Below are positions 27,276-35,180 of a stretch of 38,891 bases of DNA, piece after piece (within the stretch, counting starts at the first letter, position 1; each line of letters begins with the position of its first letter). This DNA is from a virus: the IMG/VR virus record IMGVR_UViG_3300020159_001718, positions 1 to 38,891 of that record, one strand, 5' to 3'. The notes beneath the pieces are model-generated. The model was not told the origin of the DNA and searched no databases. It was given only the letters and a program-made list of their open reading frames with translations. The position numbers and the translations under genes were made by a program.

Positions 27276-27877
27276 TCACATCAGGACTAGCTAAAATTAC
27301 TGGGCATGTGAAGATACATGATCCTGCCAGCGGAGAAATATTCTATAATGATCATAATGCTATACATTATGAAAATATCTCAATTGCTATGGCACAAACT
27401 CTCAGCGATCGTAACACAGGCTACATTTACCAAATGGCGTTTGGCAACGGTGGTAGTTCAGTAGATCCCACAGGCGTTATTACATATTTGCCCCCTAATA
27501 CAACAGGGCAAAACGCAGACTTGTATAACCAAACATACCAAAAAGTTGTTAACGATAGCTCGGCTGCTGATACTGATCCTGAAAACAACTTCATGACAGT
27601 GATACATACTTCTGGTAATGTGTACACGGATATTTTAGTTACTTGTTTGTTAGATTACGGCGAACCACCAGAACAACAAGCATTCGATAACAGCACAAAC
27701 TTCAATGGCGAGTTTGTATTTGATGAACTGGGACTCAAGTCTTGGAACGGCTCAGCAGATAATTTACGTTTGATTACTCACGTGATTTTTCACCCTGTAC
27801 AAAAGAGCTTGAACAGACAAATCCAGATTGACTATACATTGCGTATACAGACATTAAGCAATATTAATGCTGTATAA
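27272..27877 (+). CDS. Conserved phage structural protein, probably baseplate/fibre attachment
   Basis: The protein has 201 residues. The N-terminus, 'TGHVKIHDPASGEIFYNDHN' followed by AIHYENIS, and the following 'YIYQMAFGNGGSSVDPTG' are recognisable as a virion-protein type found in T4-like marine phages. The rest is predicted beta-rich, ending in 'RQIQIDYTLRIQTL'. No enzyme motif or membrane segment is seen. In T4, gp8 to gp12 (wedge, fibre connector and short fibre) follow gp7, so a wedge or fibre-connector role is plausible, but the sequence does not allow a specific T4 name. The start is coupled to the 49-aa gene by an ATGA overlap. The stop codon lies inside a TATAAATA box that probably drives the following fibre gene. 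Confidence 0.6.
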   Translation: MITSGLAKITGHVKIHDPASGEIFYNDHNAIHYENISIAMAQTLSDRNTGYIYQMAFGNGGSSVDPTGVITYLPPNTTGQNADLYNQTYQKVVNDSSAADTDPENNFMTVIHTSGNVYTDILVTCLLDYGEPPEQQAFDNSTNFNGEFVFDELGLKSWNGSADNLRLITHVIFHPVQKSLNRQIQIDYTLRIQTLSNINAV

Positions 27878-27880
27878 ATA
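27873..27880 (+). promoter_or_regulatory. T4-type late promoter box TATAAATA upstream of the tail fibre gene
   Basis: This is an exact TATAAATA match that includes the upstream stop codon (TAA at 27875-27877). It ends 28 bp before the next ATG, which is a normal distance for a late promoter with a short leader. The leader carries TAGGAACGGG (27891-27900), a plausible ribosome-binding site. Confidence 0.65.
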
Positions 27881-27908
27881 TTAAGAATAATAGGAACGGG
27901 CGACCAAC

Positions 27909-29654
27909 ATGGCATATACAATTAATTTAACCGACGGTAACGTTTTTGCAACGATTGCAGACGGTACAGTAAACACCAGCAGTAGCATGACGCTGGTAGG
28001 TAAAAACTACGCTGGCTACGGTGAATTTTTGGATGAAAACTTTATCCACTTGCTGGAAAATGCAGCTAATACTACAGCGCCAGCCGCACCGTTAACAGGT
28101 CAATTGTGGTGGGATAAAACTAACACACTGCTAAAAGTTTATAACGGTACTATTTGGAAAACAATTAGTGCTGCCACTTCCAGTGCTACACAACCAACCA
28201 GTAACGTAACAGGCGACTTGTGGTATGATAGTACCAACCAGCAGTTGAAAGTATACACAGGTTCTAGCTTTATTGTTGTTGGTCCAGCATTTACTAGTTC
28301 AGAAGGTACAGCTGGTGCAATTCCTGGCACAGTTAACGATTCTGGCGGCACACCACACTATATTACCAGTCTATATGTAAACAATCAACAAATTGCCATT
28401 GTCAGTGTTGACAGTGCATTTACTCCATCTGCTCCAACAAGCGTAAATTTTCCAACAATCTATCCAGGTATTACTGTAACCAAGAGTGGTAGCGGGGTGC
28501 ATGCTGGTAACGTGATTAACACTGGTAACTTAACATTAGGCGCTGGTGGTGCAACTACTGTTACATTAACTAGCACAGGCGGCAACGTGGCCGGTTATGT
28601 AAGTGCAAGTGGTAACGTGACCAGCGGCAATTTGTTATCAGGCGGTTTGGCATCCATCACAGGCAACATCACTGGTGGCAATTTGTTATCAGGCGGTTTG
28701 GCATCCATCACAGGCAACATCACTGGTGGTAACTTAGTAACTGGTGGCGCAATTAGTGCTACTGGTACTGCCAATATAACAGGCAATATCAACGGCGGCA
28801 ACTTACGCACAGTTGGGCAGGTAACTGCAACCGGCAACATCACTGGTGGTAATGTTATTTCTAGTGCGTTGGTATCAGGTGCGTCTGTTACAGCAACAGG
28901 CAACGTAACAGGTGGTAACGTAGTCACAGGCGGCTTAGTAACTGCAACTGGTAACATTATCAGTTCTGCCAACGTTTCAGGTACGTACTTCCTGGGCAAC
29001 GGTAGCCAGCTTAGTGGATTAAATTTAGCAGTTACAGTTACGAAATTCGTCAACGGCACGTCAGAAGGTAACATTGGCGCATCTGGTGGTAACATCAACT
29101 TTAACGTAGGTGGAACATCAAACGTTGTTGTGATGAGCACAACTGGTTTGACTGCAACAGGTATCAGCGTACCTAGCATTACCAAAACTGGTTCTAACGC
29201 AGTTGGTAACATTGGATCAAGCTCAAACTACTTTAACCAAGTGTTTGCCACAGCAACCACAGCACTGTATGCTGACGTTGCAGAACGCTTCCATGCAGAC
29301 GAAATTCTAGAACCTGGTACAGTTGTTGAACTAGGTGGCGTGAACGAAATTACCAAATCTCGTTCAGATTTGAGCGAAACTGTGTTTGGTGTGATAAGTA
29401 CAAGACCAGCGTTTACCATGAACGGTGGAGCTGGCGAAAGCGATACTCACCCAGCTGTGGCTATGACAGGTCGCGTTCCAGTCATGGTTACGGGTATAAT
29501 TAACAAAGGCGACAGACTAGTTAGTGCTGGCAATGGTATTGCCCGTGCTGCTCGCCCTGGTGAAGCAACTTCGTTTAACGTAATTGGACGTTCTTTGGTA
29601 GCTAAAACTACAGAAGAAATTGGAACAGTTGAAGCCATTGTAAGTACCAAATAA
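27909..29654 (+). CDS. Tail fibre protein with repeat shaft and C-terminal maturation-type domain
   Basis: The protein has 581 residues. The N-terminal part has two copies of a G-x-LW(W/Y)D-x-TN-x-x-LKVY-x-G motif (W67-W68-D69 and W105-Y106-D107), common in the N-terminal region of marine phage fibres. The middle (about 200-360) is a shaft of short repeats such as SGGLASITGNITGGN and TGGLVTATGN, typical of beta-helical fibre stems. The C-terminal 130 residues start at about 'ALYADVAERFHADEILEPGT' (A455-E459 core) and continue with 'VFGVIST' and 'MTGRVPVMVTG'. This domain resembles the self-processing or chaperone-like ends of other phage fibres. I cannot point to a cleavage site. The protein probably binds the host surface. 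Confidence 0.75.
   Translation: MAYTINLTDGNVFATIADGTVNTSSSMTLVGKNYAGYGEFLDENFIHLLENAANTTAPAAPLTGQLWWDKTNTLLKVYNGTIWKTISAATSSATQPTSNVTGDLWYDSTNQQLKVYTGSSFIVVGPAFTSSEGTAGAIPGTVNDSGGTPHYITSLYVNNQQIAIVSVDSAFTPSAPTSVNFPTIYPGITVTKSGSGVHAGNVINTGNLTLGAGGATTVTLTSTGGNVAGYVSASGNVTSGNLLSGGLASITGNITGGNLLSGGLASITGNITGGNLVTGGAISATGTANITGNINGGNLRTVGQVTATGNITGGNVISSALVSGASVTATGNVTGGNVVTGGLVTATGNIISSANVSGTYFLGNGSQLSGLNLAVTVTKFVNGTSEGNIGASGGNINFNVGGTSNVVVMSTTGLTATGISVPSITKTGSNAVGNIGSSSNYFNQVFATATTALYADVAERFHADEILEPGTVVELGGVNEITKSRSDLSETVFGVISTRPAFTMNGGAGESDTHPAVAMTGRVPVMVTGIINKGDRLVSAGNGIARAARPGEATSFNVIGRSLVAKTTEEIGTVEAIVSTK
28626..28727 (+). repeat. Perfect 51-bp tandem duplication in the fibre shaft
   Basis: Two adjacent 51-bp units (28626-28676 and 28677-28727) are identical at every base and encode GNLLSGGLASITGNITG twice. 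The other shaft repeats nearby are diverged. Perfect identity, including third codon positions, means very recent duplication, so the shaft length is probably changing in this phage population. Confidence 0.95.
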
Positions 29655-29667
29655 TTAGGAAGATAGT

Positions 29668-30636
29668 ATGACATACACAAGCGGTGGCTTAATTCAAGCC
29701 ACAGACTATAATGGATTTGTAAGCACAAATGCTAGTGCCAACGTCAATGACGTTTGGGCAACAGGATCCAGTGACAAAGGCTGGGGTCAGAGCGCAATTG
29801 CAACTGTTTCTGCTACTAACACCATTACAGCCACACAATGGGCTAGCTTGGTCAATACTTTGGCCAGCATGGGTAGCCAAACTGGTACCGCAATTACAGC
29901 AAGAACTGCTCCTGTGACAGGTGGCACAATCGGTATTCTCTCTGCACTAAACACTGATCTTACAAACATTACAACGAATAGATTAAACGCAGTAGCCCAA
30001 GGCAGTCAATTCACCGGCTGGTCTGGTACTAACTCTAAAACAGCTACCACATCAGGTGCTACATGGACTATTACATTTACCAACACAGTAACATTTGCAA
30101 GTGCAGCGGCTGCACGTTATTTCTTCAATGCAGGCGGAACTATCAAATTGGATGTGAGTAAAACAGCAACTGGCAACACCGGCGATCCAGAATGGAATGA
30201 CTTGGCCAACACACTCTGCGGTGATATCTTTTTTACTGCTGGTACAGCTACTCAAACTATTGCAGGTACTGCTTATACGGGCACAACCAAAATTGGCGGA
30301 ACAGGCGTTCCTAACACTCTAGCTACCACAACTGGGTTTTATGATTTGACTGCAGGAGCTGCTGCCACTATCATCTACAAGCAGTTTGCTGATACTGCTC
30401 CGTACACATCCAACTTCATTCAACACAGTGTGGCACTCAACGCAGGCTCAACTGCATTGACATTTACAACACTTTGGTCAGCCAGTGACGGCGATCCAAT
30501 CACAGGCGGCACAGCAAGTTCAGGCGCAACACCAGGCACAGCACCAACTACTATCTGTACATATTTCCCACCTTCATCAACTTATCTAACAACAGCCTCT
30601 TGGGGCGCACCAACTGTAGCTGCCACAACAGCTTGA
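29668..30636 (+). CDS. Tail fibre/collar-type structural protein
   Basis: The protein has 322 residues and is rich in Thr, Ala and Gly with very few charged residues. The N-terminal half has 'GGLIQATDYNGFVSTNASAN', 'DKGWGQ' and 'ITATQWASLVNTLASMGSQT', a pattern I recognise from fibre or collar proteins of marine T4-like phages. The C-terminal half is beta-rich with 'FASAAAARYFFNAGGTIKLD' and a terminal Pro/Ser/Thr segment. It probably contributes to the fibre tip or collar, but no T4 gene can be named. AGGAAG at 29657-29662 is a good ribosome-binding site. The gene is followed directly by a hairpin terminator, so it is the last gene of the structural transcription unit. Confidence 0.6.
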   Translation: MTYTSGGLIQATDYNGFVSTNASANVNDVWATGSSDKGWGQSAIATVSATNTITATQWASLVNTLASMGSQTGTAITARTAPVTGGTIGILSALNTDLTNITTNRLNAVAQGSQFTGWSGTNSKTATTSGATWTITFTNTVTFASAAAARYFFNAGGTIKLDVSKTATGNTGDPEWNDLANTLCGDIFFTAGTATQTIAGTAYTGTTKIGGTGVPNTLATTTGFYDLTAGAAATIIYKQFADTAPYTSNFIQHSVALNAGSTALTFTTLWSASDGDPITGGTASSGATPGTAPTTICTYFPPSSTYLTTASWGAPTVAATTA

Positions 30637-30639
30637 TCA

Positions 30640-30665
30640 AAAGGGGTAATTGCCCCTTTACTTTT
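30640..30665 (+). terminator. Rho-independent terminator ending the structural operon
   Basis: A perfect 7-bp stem, AAAGGGG/CCCCTTT (30640-30646 with 30653-30659) with a 6-nt loop, is followed by a T-rich tail (ACTTTTC). It begins 4 bp after the stop of the 322-aa gene. Confidence 0.85.
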
Positions 30666-30685
30666 CTCTAAAATTCCCGTATAAT
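30657..30685 (+). promoter_or_regulatory. Sigma70-like promoter of the glycosyltransferase/radical SAM operon
   Basis: TTTACT (30657-30662) and a perfect TATAAT (30680-30685) are separated by 17 bp. The -35 element overlaps the terminator arm. Transcription would begin near 30692, at or next to the ATG at 30691, and no Shine-Dalgarno is visible, so the first gene may be read from a leaderless message. The box is not the TATAAATA late type, so timing may differ from that of the structural genes. Confidence 0.6.
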
Positions 30686-30690
30686 ATGTT

Positions 30691-30999
30691 ATGGATACTG
30701 AAACTTTGATTGCACATTCGCGAGCCCGTTTTGATCATCAAACAGCACGACGATTACTAAAAGAAAAATACGAAGCACGTATGCTATTTGCTTATGCAGG
30801 TGGTATGTGGCGTGCTGGACCAGAACTACTGACTGTACTAACTGTATGCCCGGATAGGGAATCGGCAGTTATTCTTGACTTGTATGAGAATCCAATACGG
30901 ATCAATGTTGGAGATCTTGAAATGGCAGCACAACAACGCTGGCAAGAGCAAATGAACAGTTGGCTTGCAGAGCATGAAAAACTGAGCAAGAAACGATGA
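30691..30999 (+). CDS. Small protein of unknown function, first gene of the accessory operon
   Basis: This 102-residue protein is Arg/Glu/Leu-rich in its first 35 residues ('ARRLLKEKYEARMLFAYAGG') and again at the C-terminus ('QRWQEQMNSWLAEHEKLSKK'). A central strand region, 'ELLTVLTVCPDRESAVILDL', lies between them. It has no signal peptide, membrane segment or enzyme motif. I recognise the type as a small hypothetical protein of T4-like marine phages but not its function. The ATG is at the predicted transcription start with no Shine-Dalgarno. The stop overlaps the next ATG by four bases (ATGA), so it is translationally coupled to a glycosyltransferase-like gene. Confidence 0.65.
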   Translation: MDTETLIAHSRARFDHQTARRLLKEKYEARMLFAYAGGMWRAGPELLTVLTVCPDRESAVILDLYENPIRINVGDLEMAAQQRWQEQMNSWLAEHEKLSKKR

Positions 31000-31799
31000 C
31001 TCGTGGAGTATTGATCTTTGCCTTTAATAATGAACATACTGACTACCTTGCAATGGCTGCGTGGAGTGCTGAGAACATTCGTAAGCACCTCGGGATACCA
31101 GTTGCGGTCGTCACAGATGTCGGGGACGGAAGCAGAAATAAAGCGTTTGACCGAGTCATTACAGCTACACCTGTTTCAGGAGGAACACGTTACTTTGAGG
31201 ATTACGAAAAAACTGTTACATGGCACAACGCAGGTAGAACTGACGCTTACGCACTTTCACCCTGGGACGAAACTCTAGTACTTGATGCAGATTATGTTGT
31301 GGCCAGTTCGGATCTTAACAAACTATGGCACAGTACAGCAGACTTCATGTGCCACAAAACTGCCTGGGACATGAGCACAGGCGAAGACCTTGTGGGCCTA
31401 AACAGTTACGGACAATATGATATGCCCATGTGGTGGGCAACTGTAATGATGTTTCGCAGAAGCAACACAGCGCAGTACATTTTTGACTGCATGAACATGG
31501 TCAAAAACAACTGGGAACACTATAGAAACTTGTATGGTATCAGCAAGAGCACATATCGCAATGACTTTGCACTGAGCATTGCACTAGGTATTGTTTCGGG
31601 ACACACAGGTGTAGTAGATGAAATCCCTTGGCGACTAGCGTCCTTGTTGCCCAAAGACAAACTGATCAAGTACGACCACAACATGTACGAAATACACAGC
31701 ATAGACTCTACAGGCACAGATAGATATACTATGTTTGCAGGCATGGACTTTCATGCCATGGGCAAAAAGCATCTAGGAGATATAATTGCGGCCAGTTGA
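30996..31799 (+). CDS. GT-A-type glycosyltransferase-like protein 1
   Basis: The protein has 267 residues and a nucleotide-sugar-transferase-like pattern. It begins 'RGVLIFAFNNEHTDYLAMAA', has 'IPVAVVTDV' (about residues 34-42), and then 'ETLVLDADYVVASSDLNKLW', where D97-A-D99 is a DxD motif for a metal-bound nucleotide sugar. 'PMWWATVMMFRRSN' and 'STYRNDFALSIALGI' follow, as in GT8- or GT2-like GT-A folds. A C-terminal part with 'FHAMGKKHL' may supply a metal-binding His. No membrane segment is visible, so the protein is probably cytoplasmic. The start is ATGA-coupled to the previous gene. The sugar and acceptor are unknown. Confidence 0.6.
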   Translation: MTRGVLIFAFNNEHTDYLAMAAWSAENIRKHLGIPVAVVTDVGDGSRNKAFDRVITATPVSGGTRYFEDYEKTVTWHNAGRTDAYALSPWDETLVLDADYVVASSDLNKLWHSTADFMCHKTAWDMSTGEDLVGLNSYGQYDMPMWWATVMMFRRSNTAQYIFDCMNMVKNNWEHYRNLYGISKSTYRNDFALSIALGIVSGHTGVVDEIPWRLASLLPKDKLIKYDHNMYEIHSIDSTGTDRYTMFAGMDFHAMGKKHLGDIIAAS

Positions 31800-32559
31800 A
31801 GAACAAGGTTACATCATACCTGCATTTAACACGGGTACAGTTGACTATGTTGACTGTGCTAGAACCTTGGCCAAGACACTGCTCCTGCATGTGCCGGATG
31901 CACGAGTATGCTTGTTGACCAACGACAAGTATGCAACAGACCACAATCTATTTGCCTACACGCACATAGTAGAAGACATTGACATACAAAATCCTTTTGC
32001 CAACGATGCATTGGTGTTTTCACAAACACCGTTTCGAGAAACTATCAAACTAGAAGCAGACATGATGATTGCTAGTGATATATCCCACTGGTGGACCATG
32101 TTTAGACATCGTGACGTTGTGATCAGCACAGGATGCAGAGACTGGAAAGACAATGTCAGCACTGCACGTAACTATCGCAAGGTATTTGATGATAACTCGT
32201 TGCCGGACGTGTACAACGCTGTTACATACTGGCGCTTGAGTAACACAGCAAAAGAATTCTTTACCTTGGTGCGCAGTATCTTTGCCAACTGGGTAGAATA
32301 CCGGAAGCTGATCAAGTTTAGCCCGGACACACCGGATACTGACCTAGTGTATGCAATGTCTGCACAGATCCTAGGGCCAGAAACAGTAACATTACCATTT
32401 GCCAGCTACCCAAAGATTGTGCATATGAAACGGCACATAGCAGGAACAGCCACAGAAGACTGGACTCGAGAACTAGTCTGGGAACTGGATCCATTGCGTA
32501 TACAAACACTTGCACAATGGGGAGCTTTCCATTTTAATGTAAAGGACTGGCAACGATGA
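31786..32559 (+). CDS. GT-A-type glycosyltransferase-like protein 2, TTG start
   Basis: The protein has 257 residues and is a diverged paralogue of the preceding gene product. It starts 'GYIIPAFNTGTVDYVDCART', has 'VCLLTNDKY', then 'FRETIKLEADMMIASDISHW' with E90-A-D92 at the DxD position, and 'YNAVTYWRLSNTAKEFF' where protein 1 has 'MWWATVMMFRRSNTAQYIF'. The C-terminus has 'YPKIVHMKRHI'. The start is TTG at 31786 with AGGAGA (31775-31780) five bases upstream; no in-frame ATG exists near the N-terminus. It overlaps the previous gene by 14 bp. The ExD in place of DxD could mean altered metal or donor use or reduced activity. Confidence 0.55.
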   Translation: MRPVEEQGYIIPAFNTGTVDYVDCARTLAKTLLLHVPDARVCLLTNDKYATDHNLFAYTHIVEDIDIQNPFANDALVFSQTPFRETIKLEADMMIASDISHWWTMFRHRDVVISTGCRDWKDNVSTARNYRKVFDDNSLPDVYNAVTYWRLSNTAKEFFTLVRSIFANWVEYRKLIKFSPDTPDTDLVYAMSAQILGPETVTLPFASYPKIVHMKRHIAGTATEDWTRELVWELDPLRIQTLAQWGAFHFNVKDWQR

Positions 32560-32882
32560 CACCAGAAGAATTTTGGAACACACTGGCGGTCATGCCAGAA
32601 TCCCAGACGGTGTTTTACAGACTGTATCATGAAAACGGTGTGCCATTATTCTACAGCATGGAAGATCGGCCTGGTACATATATTGAACTGGATCAAGAAA
32701 CCTATGCTCGCAGCGCCAGCAATGTGCGTGTGCGAGACGGAAAGCTAGTTGAACTAACTTGGCAAACCTCCCAGAAGATTGTGCCCAGCACACACGGAAC
32801 ACAGTGTCACAACAAAGACGTGGCAATAGTAGTAGAACAAAACGGAACATATTGGAGCAAACAAATATATGAAACAAGTTGA
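32556..32882 (+). CDS. Small protein of unknown function between two glycosyltransferase-like genes
   Basis: The protein has 108 residues. It reads 'MTPEEFWNTLAVMPESQTVF' and then 'RLYHENGVPLFYSMEDRPGT', followed by 'YIELDQETYARSASNVRVRD' and 'GKLVEL', and ends with 'DVAIVVEQNGTYWSKQIYE'. The pattern suggests a small alpha/beta protein. I have seen similar hypotheticals in fibre-adjacent regions of marine T4-like phages, but I do not know the function. It is joined to its neighbours by a 4-bp (ATGA) and a 14-bp overlap, so it is made together with the glycosyltransferases and may be a partner or substrate-handling protein. Confidence 0.6.
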   Translation: MTPEEFWNTLAVMPESQTVFYRLYHENGVPLFYSMEDRPGTYIELDQETYARSASNVRVRDGKLVELTWQTSQKIVPSTHGTQCHNKDVAIVVEQNGTYWSKQIYETS

Positions 32883-33792
32883 TATTGCAGATTTAGACTG
32901 CATTTTTTTAAGTTATGATGAACCTAACAAAGAAGAACATTGGGTTAAGATTAAAAATATGGTGCCTTGGGCCCAAAGGGTGGACGGTGTCAAAGGGTCT
33001 GACGCGGCACATAAAGCAGCCGCGCAATTATCAACCACTGAACGATTTATCCTTATTGACGGCGACAACATTCCCAACCCAACGTTTTTTAATCAAACGT
33101 TACATTTTCCTGAACCGAACTACGAGAATGCTGTGTTCCGGTGGAGGGCTCGCAACCATATCAACGGACTAATGTACGGCAACGGCGGCTTGAGCTCATG
33201 GACTCGAGAGTTTGTTATGAACATGCAAACACACGAAGCCACTGACGGTCGTGCAGAAACTGAAGTTGAGTTCTGCTTTGATCCGTTATACTGGGCCATG
33301 CATGACTGCTACTCAACAACATACCCTAATGGTAGTGATTTCCAAGCATGGCGTGCAGGATTCCGCGAAGGTGTAAAGATGTGCTTGCAACGTGGTCGCA
33401 AGCCCACAGTGGAAGAATTCAAGCAACAGGTGCTTAGAAACATTGACAACCTCACAATCTGGCACAACATCGGCACAGATGTAGACTACGGCGAATGGGC
33501 TATTGCAGGTGCTCGCCAAGGCACATACATGACCATGCTTACCAACTGGGACCACCGTCTGGTGCAGAACTTTGATGCACTTGCAGAACTGTGGGAGAGT
33601 GTTAAGAACTCGCAGCCTCGACTGTTGAGCAATCAACTGGGACCAGAGCTGGGAACACAGTTAGACTTGCCCATGGCCATCTTAGAAACAGAACAGTCGG
33701 CGTTCTTCAAGCACCACTACAATTCACAGTGGCGTAACCAAGGTGTTATGGTTCGTGAGATTGATGTTATTCGCAAGGCAGAAGGTTGGTAA
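32869..33792 (+). CDS. Glycosyltransferase-like protein 3 (IDGDN type)
   Basis: The protein has 307 residues. The N-terminal part reads 'DIADLDCIFLSYDEPNKEEH', then 'VPWAQRVDGVKG' and 'STTERFILIDGDNIPNPTFF', where D64-G-D66 is the DxD-type nucleotide-sugar site of a GT-A/GT2-like fold. It then has 'NAVFRWRARNHINGLMYGNG', a likely donor-binding loop. The C-terminal third, 'IAGARQGTYMTMLTNWDHRL', is unlike the two earlier glycosyltransferase-like proteins. Such proteins occur in T4-like marine phages and are usually annotated only as glycosyltransferases. The start overlaps the previous gene by 14 bp; the end touches the next start (TAATG). The substrate is unknown. Confidence 0.55.
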   Translation: MKQVDIADLDCIFLSYDEPNKEEHWVKIKNMVPWAQRVDGVKGSDAAHKAAAQLSTTERFILIDGDNIPNPTFFNQTLHFPEPNYENAVFRWRARNHINGLMYGNGGLSSWTREFVMNMQTHEATDGRAETEVEFCFDPLYWAMHDCYSTTYPNGSDFQAWRAGFREGVKMCLQRGRKPTVEEFKQQVLRNIDNLTIWHNIGTDVDYGEWAIAGARQGTYMTMLTNWDHRLVQNFDALAELWESVKNSQPRLLSNQLGPELGTQLDLPMAILETEQSAFFKHHYNSQWRNQGVMVREIDVIRKAEGW

Positions 33793-35180
33793 TGAGCAAA
33801 GGCGACCAAAGCAAGTTCATGAGCTCTGCAGAGCAAATGCGTAGTGAGCTAGGGCACGGACTTTGTTTGGCCAAATGGAAGCAGGTTAGTTTGCACTTGC
33901 CAACCGGGCTCAACAACTCATGCTACCATCCTCCTTTACACCAGATTGACGCCAGTGTACTCAAAGACAATCCAGGCGCACTACACAACACCGCACACAA
34001 AAAAGAACAGCGTCGGATCATGTTGCGTAACGAGCGTCCTGGTGAATGCTCCTACTGCTGGAACATGGAAGACCTGGGCAAACTAAGTGATCGTCATTAT
34101 CGTTCTGGAGAAGCCTGGGCAGCAATAGATTTAGAAAAGATTAAAAACTCAACTGGAGATGAAGATGATGTTGTACCCTCATACGTGGAAGTCAATTTCA
34201 ACAACGCTTGTAACCTGCGCTGCTCTTACTGTAGCCCTCAGTTTAGTAGCTCATGGGCTGATGAGGTTAATCGGCATGGAGGATACCCGACTAGCCGTGT
34301 TCATAATGATCCCACTCACTTTACCGGTAATCGCAAACCTATCCCAGCTAGAGAGAGTAATCCTTATGTGGACGCATTTTGGGAGTGGTGGCCCACACTA
34401 TACCCTGAGCTAGAACACTTTAGAATGACTGGCGGGGAACCGCTCATGGACAAGAACACTTATAGAGTGTTTGACTATGTGTTAGCTAATCCCAGCCCCA
34501 AGTTGCACTTAAACGTCACAAGTAACTTCTCAGTTGAAGATAGTCTTTTTGAAAAGTACATATCCTACACAAAGCTACTTTGTAATACCAACATAGAACA
34601 CTTTATGCAGTATGTGAGCTTTGATTCGGGAAATCTAGCCCAGGCTGAATACATAAGGCATGGCTGCAACGGGACAAAAGTTATTGAAAATGCAGAACGC
34701 TTCTTAACGGAAGTGCCCACACGCAACAGTCTAACGTTTATTATCACAATGAACAATCTCAGCGTTACAGGGCTGTTGCCCATGATGGAGATGATTCAAA
34801 GCATGCGCCGCAAGCACAGCACAACCTATCAACGTGTGTGGTTTGATACTCCTGTACTGCGTGAACCAGCTTGGCAATCCTTGCAAATACTGCCCGAAAG
34901 CTATGCACAGCAACTGGAAAAGACTCGCGACTACATGCTGGCCAACATGGTCACAGATGCTAATCCTTTGCATGGATTTAAAGACTACGAAGTACAACGC
35001 CTAGAGCGTGATATTGCATGGATGCGTGAAGGACAGTCAAAAGATAATTCAGTGGCAAAAGCAGACTTTTATCGTTTCTTTTTGGAGCATGATAAAAGAC
35101 GCGGAACAGATTTTCCAGCAACATTCCCAGAAATGAAATCATGGTGGACAGAATGCGAGTATCATGCTCGGCAAGCATAA
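33792..35180 (+). CDS. Radical SAM protein with N-terminal twitch-like domain, 1
   Basis: The protein has 462 residues. ATG at 33792, overlapping the upstream TAA, is a better start than a TTG six bases earlier. The core [4Fe-4S] site C140-x3-C144-x2-C147 sits in 'NNACNLRCSYC', and G214-G215-E216-P217 is the SAM-binding GGEP motif. An N-terminal domain carries C25 (LCLAKW), C44 (SCYHPP) and C86/C89 (CSYCW), which would form an auxiliary cluster placed before the core as in N-terminal-twitch radical SAM proteins. Another shared motif is 'AEYIRHG'. The enzyme would use SAM and iron-sulfur clusters for radical chemistry on an unknown substrate. It lies between two glycosyltransferase-like genes. 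Confidence 0.8.
   Translation: MSKGDQSKFMSSAEQMRSELGHGLCLAKWKQVSLHLPTGLNNSCYHPPLHQIDASVLKDNPGALHNTAHKKEQRRIMLRNERPGECSYCWNMEDLGKLSDRHYRSGEAWAAIDLEKIKNSTGDEDDVVPSYVEVNFNNACNLRCSYCSPQFSSSWADEVNRHGGYPTSRVHNDPTHFTGNRKPIPARESNPYVDAFWEWWPTLYPELEHFRMTGGEPLMDKNTYRVFDYVLANPSPKLHLNVTSNFSVEDSLFEKYISYTKLLCNTNIEHFMQYVSFDSGNLAQAEYIRHGCNGTKVIENAERFLTEVPTRNSLTFIITMNNLSVTGLLPMMEMIQSMRRKHSTTYQRVWFDTPVLREPAWQSLQILPESYAQQLEKTRDYMLANMVTDANPLHGFKDYEVQRLERDIAWMREGQSKDNSVAKADFYRFFLEHDKRRGTDFPATFPEMKSWWTECEYHARQA

Noticed and set aside
28595-29212. Antisense 205-aa ORF opposite the fibre shaft
   Set aside because: A mirror of the Gly/Thr/Asn repeats giving a Leu/Pro-rich pseudo-protein; no ribosome-binding site or known pattern.
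33786-33792. TTG at 33786 as the start of radical SAM protein 1
   Set aside because: ATG at 33792 in the same frame, overlapping the upstream stop as TAATG, is the usual arrangement in this phage.
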